Shown here in pieces: positions 15,949 to 27,625 of a DNA stretch of 64,000 nt. The DNA lies in NCBI RefSeq assembly GCF_008642335.1, contig NZ_CP029191.1, positions 3,844,001-3,908,000 of the forward strand, in the 5' to 3' direction. Within the stretch, counting starts at the first letter, position 1. Every line of letters starts with the position of its first letter. Position numbers and translations under genes: made by a program. The notes under the pieces were generated by a model, which saw nothing but the letters and a program-made list of their open reading frames with translations, searched no databases and was not told the origin of the DNA. Source of the stretch: Streptomyces venezuelae. Lineage in GTDB: Bacteria; Actinomycetota; Actinomycetes; Streptomycetales; Streptomycetaceae.

Positions 15949-17408
15949 ATGGCCCACGAAGAAGCTGACGAACTGGTGCGGCTGCGCGCGGAGGTCGCGA
16001 CCCTGCGGGCCGACGCCGACACCCGGCGGAACAAGAAGGCCCGGCTCCTGGTGGTCCGGCGCGTGACCGCCGCCGTGCTGATCGCGCTCGCGGCCGTCCT
16101 CACCGTCACCTCGGTCATCGGCGTGTGGGCCGCGCGCACCACGCTGAGCACCGGGCGGTGGGTCGACACGGTGGACGACCTGCCGAGCCATCCGGCGGTC
16201 AACAGAGCCGTGTCCGCCTACCTCACGGACCAGGTCTTCGACCGGCTCGACGTGGAGGACCGGCTGGCGGAGGCGCTGCCCGACCGGGCGGAGTTCCTGG
16301 CCCCGCCGGTCACCGGTGCGGTGCGGGACTACGTACGCGGCTCGATCTCGAAACTGATCGCCACCGACGAGTTCCAGAACCTGTGGCTCACCACCAACCG
16401 GTTCGCTCACGAGCGGATCGTCTCGATCCTGGAGGAGAAGAACAAGAACGTGCGGGCCGAGGGCGACACGGTCACCCTGAACCTCCTCCCCATGATCAAC
16501 AACGTCCTCGACACCCTGGAGGACCAGCTCCCCACGCTCTTCGGCAAGGACCTCGACCTGCCCCGCATCACCTCCGGCGAGATACCGCCCGACCTGCACG
16601 ACCGCATCGAGAAGGCGCTCGGCGTGACGCTGCCCGACGACTTCGGGCAGGTGCGGCTCTACGACCGCGGCGAGCTGAGCCAGGTCCAGGACATGGTGCT
16701 GCTGTTCAAGCGGGCGGTGTGGGGGATCCTCATCGCCGTACCCGTCCTGCTCGCCCTCGCCCTGTGGGTCTCCCCGAACCGCCGGCGCACCGTCCTCCAG
16801 TTCGGGCTGTGGCTGGTGGTCGCCGTCACCGTCATGACCAGCGTGCTGCGGGCGGTGCGGGACCAGCTCCTGGCCCAGGTGAAGCCGGGCGCGTACCGGG
16901 AGGGGGTGCGCGACGTGCTGTGGACCGTGTTCGAGACGCTCCGCGAACGGGGCGCCCAGCTCCTGTGGCTCGGCGTCGCCATCGCGGTCGTCTCCTACCT
17001 CGTCGGGCCCGGCAGGGTGCCCGTGTGGCTGCGCCGCACCGTCGCCAAGGGCGCGCGGGCCCTCGGCGGACTCGTGGCGCGGGCCGCGCGCCGGGGCACG
17101 GGGCCGGGGGTGCGGCAGTGGATCCGTGAGCACGCCGACGTGCTGCGGGTGGGCGGGCTCGTCGTGGCGGTCCTCGTCGCGCTGCTGTTCGCCTCGTGGA
17201 CGGCGCTGCTCGTCGTCGCGCTGGTGCTCCTCGCGTACGAGGCGGGGGTCACGCTGCTGGCGCGCGGCGGGCCCGAAGCAGCCACCGAGGACCGCGAAAC
17301 CGCCGCTGAAGACCGCGACGACGCCTCACCCACCGCAGGTGAGGCCGGGCAGGAACCCGGCACACAGACTGACGCTGCCCAGGTCACCTCGCCGCAGGGA
17401 GGGAACCC

Positions 17409-17412
<4 letters not shown>
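15949..17412 (+). CDS. Integral membrane protein
   Basis: A 487-residue protein. A coiled-coil-prone N-terminus (DELVRLRAEVATLRADADTR) precedes a hydrophobic helix at ~35-60. A long soluble segment (~60-265) is probably extracytoplasmic. About four more helices follow (WGILIAVPVLLALALWV, VLQFGLWLVVAVTVMTSVL, LLWLGVAIAVVSYLVG, VGGLVVAVLVALLFASW). The last ~50 residues are acidic and disordered. GGAGGTG is 8 nt before ATG at 15949. It overlaps the glycosidase gene by 4 nt (ATGA), so they form an operon. No catalytic motif seen. Confidence 0.85.
17326..17342. promoter_or_regulatory. Island palindrome site 8
   Basis: TCACC-CACCGCA-GGTGA: both half-sites perfect and nearly identical to site 7. 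It lies inside the 3' end of the membrane protein gene, 66 bp upstream of the glycosidase start, and might drive an internal promoter for the glycosidase operon. Confidence 0.5.
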
Positions 17413-20098
<2,686 letters not shown>

Positions 20099-20102
<4 letters not shown>

Positions 20103-21586
20103 CCGGGCTGCCCGCACAACCCGTCGTGCACGAAGTGAACACCCGGGTGTGGCTGCGCGAGCTCCAGCGGCGCACCGGCTCGCACACCGGCCTCGCCGAC
20201 GTGCCCAAGGACGCCTGGGACCACATCGCCCCGCACGGCGTCGACGCCGTCTGGCTCATGGGGGTGTGGGAGCGGAGCCCGGCCGGCCGCGCCATCGCCC
20301 TGCGCGACGCGTCGCTGCGGGCCGCCTTCACACGGGCGGTGCCGGACATCGCCGACGACGAGATCGCCGGATCGCCGTACTGCATCCGCCGCTACGAGGC
20401 CGACGCGGCACTCGGCGGCGCCGAGGGGCTCGCCGTGGCCCGCGCCGAACTCGACCGGCGCGGCGTCGGGCTGCTCCTCGACTACGTGCCGAACCACGTC
20501 GCGCCCGACAGCCCCTGGGTGACCGAGCACCCCGAGTACTTCGTCCGGGGCACCGCCGAGGACCTGCGGCGCGACCCGGCCGCGTTCCTCGACACCGGCA
20601 CCGCCGTGTACGCACGCGGCCGCGACCCCTTCTTCCCGCCGTGGCCCGACGTCGTCCAGCTCGACGCCTTCGCGCCCGCCCTGCGCGCCGCCACCGCGCA
20701 GGTCCTCACCGGCATCGGGAACGCCTGCGACGGAGTGCGCTGCGACATGGCGATGCTGCTCATGAACGACGTGTTCGCCCGCACCTGGGGGCAGTACGCG
20801 GGGTTCGCGCCCCAGGAGGAGTTCTGGCCCGCCGTGTTCGCCGACGTCCGGCGCCGCCACCCGGGCATGGTCTTCGCCGCCGAGGCGTACTGGGACCTCG
20901 AATGGGCGCTCCAGCAGCAGGGATTCGACTTCTGCTACGACAAGCGGCTCTACGACCGCATCGTGCACGAGGACGCGGAATCCGTCCGGCAGCACCTCCA
21001 GGCGCCCGTGGACTACCAGCGCAGGCTCGTACGGTTCCTGGAGAACCACGACGAGCCGCGGGCCGCGCACACGCTGCCCGCGGACAAGGAACGCGCGGCG
21101 GCCGTCGTCATCGCGACGCTGCCCGGGGCGACGCTGTGGCACGAGGGCCAGTTCACGGGCCGCCGCACCCAGCTGCCCGTCTTCCTCGACCGCAGGCCCG
21201 ACGAGGAGCCCGACACGGAGCTGCGCGCCTTCCATGAACGGCTCCTGTCCGCCGTCCACAAGAGCCGGATGCGCGAGGGCGGTTGGCGGCTGCTCGACAC
21301 CGAGGGATGGCCCGACAACCCCAGCCACCGCTCCGTGCTCGCCTGGAGCTGGACCGGCGCCCCCGGACGGTTCGCCGTGGCCGTGAACCTCTCCGGGCAG
21401 TCCGCACAGGCGAGGATCCGGCTGCCCTGGCCCGAACTCGTCGGCCGCGCGGCACAGCTCACCGACCTCCTGGACGGCTCCCGCCACGAACGCTCCGGCG
21501 ACGAGCTGACCGACCCCGGGCTCTACGTCGACCTCGCCCCCTGGGGCACCCACGTGTTCGCCGTCGCCGCCGACAGCGGCACCTGA
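20099..21586 (+). CDS. GH13-family alpha-amylase-like enzyme
   Basis: A 495-residue alpha-amylase superfamily protein. GH13 signatures are visible: LLLDYVPNHVAPDSPW (region I), DGVRCDMAMLL with the nucleophile D near residue 216 (region II), FAAEAYWDLEW with the acid/base Glu at ~261 (region III) and FLENHDEPR at ~315 (region IV). There is no signal peptide. It starts within the stop of the GH63-like gene (ATGA), so the two are co-translated and likely act on the same sugar. The MFS pump begins 18 nt downstream. Linkage specificity is unknown. Confidence 0.9.
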
Positions 21587-21603
21587 CCGGACGGCAGCGC
21601 CCC

Positions 21604-23046
21604 ATGGCCGACCACACAGCCCCGCCGGGACCGACCGCGGGATCCACACCGGGAGCGACCTCCGACGGACCGCGCCACGTCCTGCTCCCCCTCGCCCTCG
21701 CCCAGTTCATCTGCAGCTTCGCCGGCTCCAACATGAACGTGATGATCAACGACATCAGCGAGGACCTGGACACCACGGTGCAGGGCGTCCAGACCGCCAT
21801 CACGATCTTCCTGCTCGTGATGGCGGCCCTGATGATCCCCGGCGGCAAGCTCACCGAGCGCCACGGCCGCAAACGCTGCTTCCAGGCGGGGCTCGCCGTG
21901 TACGGCGTGGGCGCCCTGCTCAGCGCGTTCGCGCCCGGTCTCGGGCTGCTCATCCTCGGCAACTCCGTCCTGGAGGGCATCGGCACGGCCCTGCTCATCC
22001 CGCCCGTGTACATCCTCGCCACGCTGCTGTTCACCGGCGTCACCGACCGGGCCCGCGCCTTCGGCGCCATCATGGCGATGGGCGGCATCGGCGCGGCCGC
22101 GGGGCCGCTCATCGGCGGGCTCATCACCACGGCGGTCAGCTGGCGCGCGGCCTTCGTGTTCCAGGCCCTCATCGTCGGCTTCATCCTGCTCCTGAGCCGC
22201 CGCGTGCCCGACCCGCTGCCCGCGGACCCCACCGCGTCCTTCGACGTCCGCGGCACGGTGCTCAGCGCCGTCGGGCTCATCGTCCTCGTCACGGGCATCC
22301 TCGCCGTCGACGACAACGCGTGGCTGGCGGCCGGACTGCTGGCAGCCGGGGCGCTGGTCCTCGTCTGGTTCTTCCGCTCGGCACGCGCGATGGAGCGGGC
22401 CGGCAAGGAACCGCTCCTCTCGACGTCCCTCTTCCACAACCGCACCTCCAACCTGGGCCTGATCACCCAGCACGTGCAGTGGCTCGTCCTGATGGGGGTG
22501 TCGTTCGTCGTCGCCGCCTACCTCCAGGTCGTCCGCGGCCACAACGCCATCGAGACCGGCGTGATCTTCACGGCGGCCACGGTGGGCCTGCTCGCGTCGT
22601 CCCTGGCCGCCGAGCGCTTCGCCAGACGCCGCGCCCAGCGCACGCTCATCACGGGCGGGTTCGTCATCACCCTGGGCGGCATCGTCGTCCTGCTCGTCAT
22701 GTCGGGCGGCTCCGCGAGCGCCTGGGCGTCGTCCCCCGGGCTCTTCCTCATCGGCGTGGGCCTCGGGGTGATGCTGACCCCGTCGGTCAACATCGTCCAG
22801 TCGAGCTTCGCCGAGGACGAGCAGGGCGAGATCTCGGGCCTGTCCCGCAGCGTCTCGAACCTGGGCTCGTCCGTGGGCACGGCCGTCGCGGGCACGATCC
22901 TCGTCGCCGACCCGTCCCACGCGTACGCCGCCGCGATGATCACCCTCGCCGCGCTGGGCCTGATCGGCCTCGGCGCCGCGACACTGCTGCCGGGCGGCTC
23001 GGCCCCGAACGTGGCGACGACGCGGGCCGCCGGGGCGGGGGGCTAA
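21604..23046 (+). CDS. DHA2-type MFS transporter
   Basis: A 480-residue major facilitator protein with about 14 predicted helices. It has MMIPGGKLTERHGRKRCFQA-type motif A (PGGKLTERHGRKR) after helix 2 and GGIGAAAGPLIGGLIT, the motif C typical of drug/H+ antiporters. A short hydrophilic N-terminus of ~30 residues precedes the first helix. It lies 18 nt after the GH13 gene and probably belongs to the same operon. The 3' end overlaps the convergent RDD gene by 4 nt. Substrate unknown; drug or metabolite efflux is typical for the family. Confidence 0.9.
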   Translation: MADHTAPPGPTAGSTPGATSDGPRHVLLPLALAQFICSFAGSNMNVMINDISEDLDTTVQGVQTAITIFLLVMAALMIPGGKLTERHGRKRCFQAGLAVYGVGALLSAFAPGLGLLILGNSVLEGIGTALLIPPVYILATLLFTGVTDRARAFGAIMAMGGIGAAAGPLIGGLITTAVSWRAAFVFQALIVGFILLLSRRVPDPLPADPTASFDVRGTVLSAVGLIVLVTGILAVDDNAWLAAGLLAAGALVLVWFFRSARAMERAGKEPLLSTSLFHNRTSNLGLITQHVQWLVLMGVSFVVAAYLQVVRGHNAIETGVIFTAATVGLLASSLAAERFARRRAQRTLITGGFVITLGGIVVLLVMSGGSASAWASSPGLFLIGVGLGVMLTPSVNIVQSSFAEDEQGEISGLSRSVSNLGSSVGTAVAGTILVADPSHAYAAAMITLAALGLIGLGAATLLPGGSAPNVATTRAAGAGG

Positions 23047-23549
23047 GGCGCGGTCCTGCGGTACGCGGAGACCGCCGGGCTGCGCGGGGTCCAGTCGTAG
23101 ACCACCCTGCTGCGTACCAGGAGGTCCTGGACGGAGGCGTTGCGGCGGCTGAGGGGGATCCAGAGAAGGCCTGCCGGGAGGGCCAGGCAGAGTGCGGCCC
23201 GGAGCGTCGCGGGCGCGGCCCTGAGCAGCTGCCCCGAGCGGGCGCTCACCCGCAGGCCCATCACCTGGCCCCCCGCGGTACGCCCCGTCGTGGCCCAGCT
23301 GCCCGCCGCGTAGCCGAGCGCGATCGCCGTGCCGCACGCGGCCGTGACCCACGCGGGCGGGTCGAGGGTCCTGAACGGCGGTCCTGTGACCACCAGGACG
23401 AGGGCCGAGGCCCCCAGGTGCAGGAGGACGCCGAGCACCGCCACGACCAGCGCGTCGATGGCCGCCGCGACGAGCCGTGAGACGAGCCCGGCGGGCCGGC
23501 CCCGCGCCTGCCACGCCCCGTCACCGGCGTGCGCCGCGTCGCCGTTCAC
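23043..23549 (-). CDS. RDD family membrane protein
   Basis: A 168-residue membrane protein with RDD features: RLVAAAIDALVVAVLGVLLH near residue 25, GRTAGGQVMGLRVSARSG, and a final hydrophobic pair ending LLWIPLSRRNASVQDLLVRS. Function of RDD proteins is mostly unclear; some are Na+/H+ antiporters. It starts inside the stop of the nonapeptide-repeat gene (ATGA overlap at 23546-23549), so the two are translated together. The conserved Arg-Asp pair is A-A-I-D in the first helix and G-L-R-V in the linker. Confidence 0.87.
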   Translation of the reverse strand: MNGDAAHAGDGAWQARGRPAGLVSRLVAAAIDALVVAVLGVLLHLGASALVLVVTGPPFRTLDPPAWVTAACGTAIALGYAAGSWATTGRTAGGQVMGLRVSARSGQLLRAAPATLRAALCLALPAGLLWIPLSRRNASVQDLLVRSRVVYDWTPRSPAVSAYRRTAP

Positions 23550-24190
23550 GCGGGCCGTACCGGCCGGTGCAGCGGGCCTTCGGTCCGGTCGTCGGGTGTT
23601 CTGCGCAGCAGGCGGTCCGTGAGGCGGGCGACCAGGCGGTCGGCCCTGATGCCGCGTTCCCGTACCGCCTCGACGGTCTCGCGCGTCATGCCGCTGCCGG
23701 CCTCCCGGGCGATGCGCTGCACGTCGATCTCCGCGAGGACGTCGAGGACCAGGGCGACGAGGTCGACGCGGTCGATGACGGCGTCGACGTCGAGGCGCCG
23801 CGCGATCGCGTCCACGTCGACCCGCTCCACCACCCGCTCCACGTCCACCCGTTCCACCACCCGGTCCACGTCGAGGCGCCGCGCGATCGCGTCCACGTCG
23901 ACGCGGTCCACGATCTCGTCCACGTCCACGCGCCGCACGACCCGGTTGACGTCGACCCGGGACACGATCCGGTCCACGTCGACGCGTTCCACGACCCGGT
24001 CGACGTCGACCCGCTCGACCACGCGGTCGACGTCCACGCGGGACACCACGTCGTCGAGTTCGATGCGCCGTACGACGGCGGCCAGGAGTTCACGTACGAC
24101 CGCGTCGAGACCCGCCCCCGCGGCCCTGAGCACCAGGCGCGGCACGAACAGCAGCGTGCCGGCGATGTCGGTGCCTCTGGATGCGTTCAC
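23546..24190 (-). CDS. Nonapeptide (RVDVDRVVE) repeat protein
   Basis: A 214-residue protein. Residues 51-149 are eleven consecutive 9-residue units close to R-V-D-V-D-R-V-V-E, preceded by one degenerate unit. The pattern alternates hydrophobic valines with charged residues and would give either a long amphipathic helix or a solenoid. The N-terminus (TLLFVPRLVLRAAGAGLDAV) is moderately hydrophobic; the C-terminus is basic and Arg-rich. It is translationally coupled to the RDD gene, so it probably works with that membrane protein, perhaps as a cytoplasmic membrane-peripheral partner. ATG at 24190. I do not know a named family for it. Confidence 0.83.
   Translation of the reverse strand: MNASRGTDIAGTLLFVPRLVLRAAGAGLDAVVRELLAAVVRRIELDDVVSRVDVDRVVERVDVDRVVERVDVDRIVSRVDVNRVVRRVDVDEIVDRVDVDAIARRLDVDRVVERVDVERVVERVDVDAIARRLDVDAVIDRVDLVALVLDVLAEIDVQRIAREAGSGMTRETVEAVRERGIRADRLVARLTDRLLRRTPDDRTEGPLHRPVRPA
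23744..24040. repeat. 27-bp tandem repeat array (11 units) within a CDS
   Basis: Eleven imperfect 27-bp units such as gtcgacgtcgaccgggtcgt, each coding one nonapeptide on the minus strand. Units differ mostly at degenerate sites and at the last three codons. This is a coding tandem array, not CRISPR, because there are no unique spacers. Confidence 0.9.
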
Positions 24191-24224
24191 CCCGGCATCG
24201 CACCGGACCGCCGTGCCGCCGTCC

Positions 24225-24241
24225 TCCTCCCTGGCGGGTGA
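24225..24241. promoter_or_regulatory. Possible degenerate island palindrome site 10
   Basis: TCCTC-CCTGGCG-GGTGA: right half perfect, left half 3 of 5. It lies 35 bp upstream of the nonapeptide-repeat gene start. Its spacer resembles that of site 4 (CCTGGCA). Confidence 0.3.
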
Positions 24242-24269
24242 GGTTCGGCGCGCCGCCCCGGCTCTCAGG

Positions 24270-24350
24270 GCCTGTCTTTGAACCCCCGTCGTTCGCGCGA
24301 AGCACGGGCGTGCCGGGCGTCGGGGCGCAGGCGGGGGTTCAAAGACAGGC
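24270..24350. repeat. 19-bp perfect inverted repeat flanking 43 bp
   Basis: gcctgtctttgaacccccg (24270-24288) and its exact reverse complement (24332-24350) flank 43 bp. It lies 8 bp past the stop of the DUF7144 gene, so it could terminate that operon. The long loop and perfect ends also resemble a miniature inverted-repeat element. No flanking target duplication was obvious. Confidence 0.7.
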
Positions 24351-24358
24351 TCTGGGCG

Positions 24359-24829
24359 TCACATGGGCGCGCCGTAGGCCTTGTGGGCCTCGCGGTGCCC
24401 GTACGTGGCGAGCGACCAGATCACGACCACGTCGAGGAGGATGATCAGCGCCGACCACACGGGGTGGTACGGCGTGAAGAAGAAGTGCTCCATCGCGCTC
24501 AGCCCCGCGATCGTGATGCCCACGGCGCGGGCCCACGTCTTGCCGGAGAAGAGACTCAGCGCCGCGGCGAGCACCACGACCCCGGTGAGCATCTCGACCC
24601 AGCCGCGGGTGTTGACGTCGAAGTCGTAGGAGTAGTTGTTCTGCGTCTCGTAGTAGTTGTCGCTCAGGATCGCGGAGAGGCCCGCGACGACGTGGAACGA
24701 GCCGACGAGACCCAGCACGCACGCGGCGAACACGACCCCGCCGAGGGTCACCACGTTGACGCGGGTCTCCGGTTCGGGCGGGGGTGCGCCGGGACCGGCG
24801 GCCGGATTCCGGGTGTAGTGCTCAGCCAT
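24359..24829 (-). CDS. DUF7144 family membrane protein (copy 2)
   Basis: A 156-residue, four-helix membrane protein closely related to the copies at 10624 and 28688. It has GGVVFAACVLGLVGSFHVVA, GWVEMLTGVVVLAAALSLFS, VGITIAGLSAMEHFFF and YHPVWSALIILLDVVVIWSL. A proline-rich 25-residue N-terminus is cytoplasmic or flexible. It starts 33 nt after the P-type ATPase stop, with GAGG upstream of ATG at 24829, and is probably the last gene of the 29107-24359 operon. Termination is probably at the 24270-24350 inverted repeat. Confidence 0.88.
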   Translation of the reverse strand: MAEHYTRNPAAGPGAPPPEPETRVNVVTLGGVVFAACVLGLVGSFHVVAGLSAILSDNYYETQNNYSYDFDVNTRGWVEMLTGVVVLAAALSLFSGKTWARAVGITIAGLSAMEHFFFTPYHPVWSALIILLDVVVIWSLATYGHREAHKAYGAPM

Positions 24830-24862
24830 GTCGAACCTCCTCTGGGACGGGACGGGGGCGGA

Positions 24863-27625
24863 TCACGACGCGGGGTGGTGCCGTCGGCGCGCGGCGAACT
24901 TGCCGAGCTCCCACAGCCCGAGGAGCGCGAGAGCGGGCAGGAGCGCCCAGCCGAACTGGCCGATGGTCAGCGGGGTGGTGTCGAGGAGCCGGTTGAAGAC
25001 GTCCGTCTGGGTCACGGCGACGGCGAGCAGGAACTCCCCGAGGAGCGTCCAGTTCAGCTGCTTGCTGTCGAAGGAGTCGGCGGTGAACACCGTGCCCGTC
25101 TGGTTGCGGCACTCGAGGGCGGCGACGATCAGGCACAGCGCGAACGTCGTGAAGGCGATGGAGTTGCCCACGGCCGGGCTGTCGAACCGCGCGTCGCCGA
25201 GTTTGATCATGCTGAGCAGCCCGACGGTCAGGCCCGTCCCGACGAGCCCGACCGTCAGCATCAGGCCGCCCGTCATCACGGGTTCGCCGCGCGGCCGCGG
25301 CCTGCGGCTCATCAGGCCCGCGCTGACCCGGTCGAAGCCCAGGGCGAAGCCGAACGCCGCGTTGACGAAGAAGTGGATCCACAGCACCTGCGCGGGCGTG
25401 AAGGGCTCGCCGTCGGCGATGTCGAAGAGCGTCGCGCCGAGGAACGTCAGCACGAACGCGACGAGCAGCACGAGCACGAACCGGATGTACTTGGTGAGGT
25501 TGTCGTAGATCTTGCGGCCCTGCTCGACCGCGTGGACGATCGTCGCGAAGTTGTCGTCGGCGAGGATCATGCGCCCGGCGTTCCTGGTGACCTCCGTGCC
25601 GGAACCCATGGCGATGCCGATGTCCGCGGCCTTGACGGCCGGGGCGTCGTTGACCCCGTCGCCGGTCATCGCGACGACGTCGCCCTTCTTCCTGAGGGTC
25701 TCGGCGAGCAACACCTTGTGCTCGGGGGCGACGCGCCCGACGACGCCGATGCCGTCGATGCGTGCAAGGCGCTCCCGCTCGCTCAGCGCCGCGAACTCGG
25801 TGCCGAGGATCGCCTCGCCGGGTATGCCGATCTGCTCGGCGACGGCGGCGCCGGTGATGACGTCGTCGCCGGTGACCATGCGGACGCGGATGTGGGCGGC
25901 CCGTGCGGCGGCCACGGCGTCCCTGGACTCGGTGCGCGGCGGGTCGACCATGCCGACGAGGCTGGTGACCGTCAGCTCCGTCATCAGGGGCAGGAGGTCC
26001 CCGTTCGGGGTGAACCCGGCCGGGTCGAAGTCGCGGGTCGCGGCGGCCATCACCCGGTGTCCCGCCCGCTCCAGCCGCTCCAGTTCGCCCTCCGCCCGCT
26101 CGCTCAGGGCCTTGTCGAAGGGGACGGCGGCGCCGGAGGAGAGGGCCGTGGTCGCGCGGGCGAGCACGGCGGGCGCGGCCCCTTTGACGAAGCAGCGCAC
26201 GACCGTGCGGCCCTGCGCGTCCCGTGCCTCGTGGAAGGTCGCCATCAGCTTGTACGCGGGGTCGAACGGCAGCGTGGCGAGGCGCGGGAACCGGGCGCGC
26301 GTCGCGTCGACGTCGAGCCCCGCCTTGTGGCCGAGCACGAGCAGGGCGCCTTCGGTCGGGTCCCCCACCACCTTGCCGTCCACCAGGGTCGCGTCGCTCG
26401 CGACGAGGTACGGGAGGATCGCGCCCTCGATGCTCGGGGACGTACCGGCGGCGTGGTGGATCCGGCCGTCCAGGCCGTAGCCGGTGCCGGAGACGGTGTA
26501 GCGGTCGTAGGGGTCGACGACCTCCACGACGGTCATCTGGTTGAGCGTCAGCGTGCCGGTCTTGTCGGAGTTGATCGCCGAGGTGAATCCCAGGGTCTCG
26601 ACCGAGGGCAGGTCCTTGACGATGGCGTGCCTGCGGGCGAGTTCCAGGCCGCCGAGGGAGAGGATCGTCTGCGTCACCGTGGGCAGCGCCTCGGGGACGG
26701 CGGCGATCGCCAGGGAGACCGCGCTGATGAACAGCGTGTCCCACGGCTCGTCCCGCTGCCTGCCGAGGACGAACATGATGAGCATCGTCAGGCCCGCGGC
26801 CCCCACGATCCACAGCGTCAGCCGGTTCAGCTCCCTGGTGAGCGGCGACTCCTCGCGGGGCGTGGTCGAGAGCATCCCCGCGATCCGGCCCAGCTCGGTG
26901 CCGGACCCGACGGCGGTGACCAGGAGGACGGCGCTCCCGTGCGTCACCGGGGTGTTCATGAACGCCATATTGGTCAGATCCGCCGGCGTCGGCTCGACGT
27001 CCGGCACCAGTCGCACGGGCGCCGCGTCCTTGGCGGCAGGCACGCTCTCGCCGGTCAGGGCGGACTCGTCGATCTGCAGGGCGTTGGCCTCGATGAGCCG
27101 CCCGTCGGCGGGCACCTCGTCCCCCGCGGTGAGCAGGACGACGTCCCCGACGACGAGCTCCTCCGCGGGCACCCTGGCCTCGGTGCCGTCGCGCCGCACC
27201 CGCGCCGTCGCCTTCGTCATCGCCTTGAGGGCGTTCATGGCGCTCTCCGCCTTGCCCTCCTGACGTATCCCGATGACCGCGTTCAGCACGGTCAGAGCGG
27301 TCAGCACGACCGCGGTCCCCCACTCCTGGACGGCGAGGGACACCACGGCGGCGCAGACGAGGATGATCTGCATGTACGAGGTGTACTGGCCGAGGAACCG
27401 CTGCCACCCGGACCGCTGCCGCTCCTCCGGCAGCGCGTTGGGGCCGTCCTCGGCGAGCCGCGCGGCCACCTGCCCGGCGTCGAGGCCCGCGGCCGGTACG
27501 ACGCCCAGCTGTGCGGCCACGGACTCGGCGGACCCCGCGTACCAGGCGGCGGGCGGGCGGTTTCCGGGCCCGGGTCCGGGTCCAGGTCCGGGTGAAGGTG
27601 CGGGTGCGGGTGCGGATGCCGTCAT
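24863..27625 (-). CDS. P-type cation-transporting ATPase (P2A-like)
   Basis: A 920-residue P-type ATPase with a cation_ATPase_N domain (residues ~40-100), actuator motif LTGES, phosphorylation motif SDKTGTLTLNQ (phospho-Asp in DKTGT), MVTGDDVITG, and hinge MTGDGVNDAPAVKAADIGIA. A C-terminal six-helix bundle completes the Ca2+/Na+-type P2 layout. Two departures from the P2A consensus are visible: PEALP in place of PEGLP in helix 4, and N before SDKTGT where C is usual. No heavy-metal CPC motif or HMA domain is present. A Pro-Gly dipeptide run sits at residues ~10-21. It overlaps the PPK2 stop (ATGA), and a DUF7144 gene follows. Ion specificity is unknown. Confidence 0.92.
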   Translation of the reverse strand: MTASAPAPAPSPGPGPGPGPGNRPPAAWYAGSAESVAAQLGVVPAAGLDAGQVAARLAEDGPNALPEERQRSGWQRFLGQYTSYMQIILVCAAVVSLAVQEWGTAVVLTALTVLNAVIGIRQEGKAESAMNALKAMTKATARVRRDGTEARVPAEELVVGDVVLLTAGDEVPADGRLIEANALQIDESALTGESVPAAKDAAPVRLVPDVEPTPADLTNMAFMNTPVTHGSAVLLVTAVGSGTELGRIAGMLSTTPREESPLTRELNRLTLWIVGAAGLTMLIMFVLGRQRDEPWDTLFISAVSLAIAAVPEALPTVTQTILSLGGLELARRHAIVKDLPSVETLGFTSAINSDKTGTLTLNQMTVVEVVDPYDRYTVSGTGYGLDGRIHHAAGTSPSIEGAILPYLVASDATLVDGKVVGDPTEGALLVLGHKAGLDVDATRARFPRLATLPFDPAYKLMATFHEARDAQGRTVVRCFVKGAAPAVLARATTALSSGAAVPFDKALSERAEGELERLERAGHRVMAAATRDFDPAGFTPNGDLLPLMTELTVTSLVGMVDPPRTESRDAVAAARAAHIRVRMVTGDDVITGAAVAEQIGIPGEAILGTEFAALSERERLARIDGIGVVGRVAPEHKVLLAETLRKKGDVVAMTGDGVNDAPAVKAADIGIAMGSGTEVTRNAGRMILADDNFATIVHAVEQGRKIYDNLTKYIRFVLVLLVAFVLTFLGATLFDIADGEPFTPAQVLWIHFFVNAAFGFALGFDRVSAGLMSRRPRPRGEPVMTGGLMLTVGLVGTGLTVGLLSMIKLGDARFDSPAVGNSIAFTTFALCLIVAALECRNQTGTVFTADSFDSKQLNWTLLGEFLLAVAVTQTDVFNRLLDTTPLTIGQFGWALLPALALLGLWELGKFAARRRHHPAS

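Noticed and set aside
23744..24040. A CRISPR array
   Set aside because: The 27-bp repeats are contiguous, in frame and without unique spacers, coding a repeat protein.
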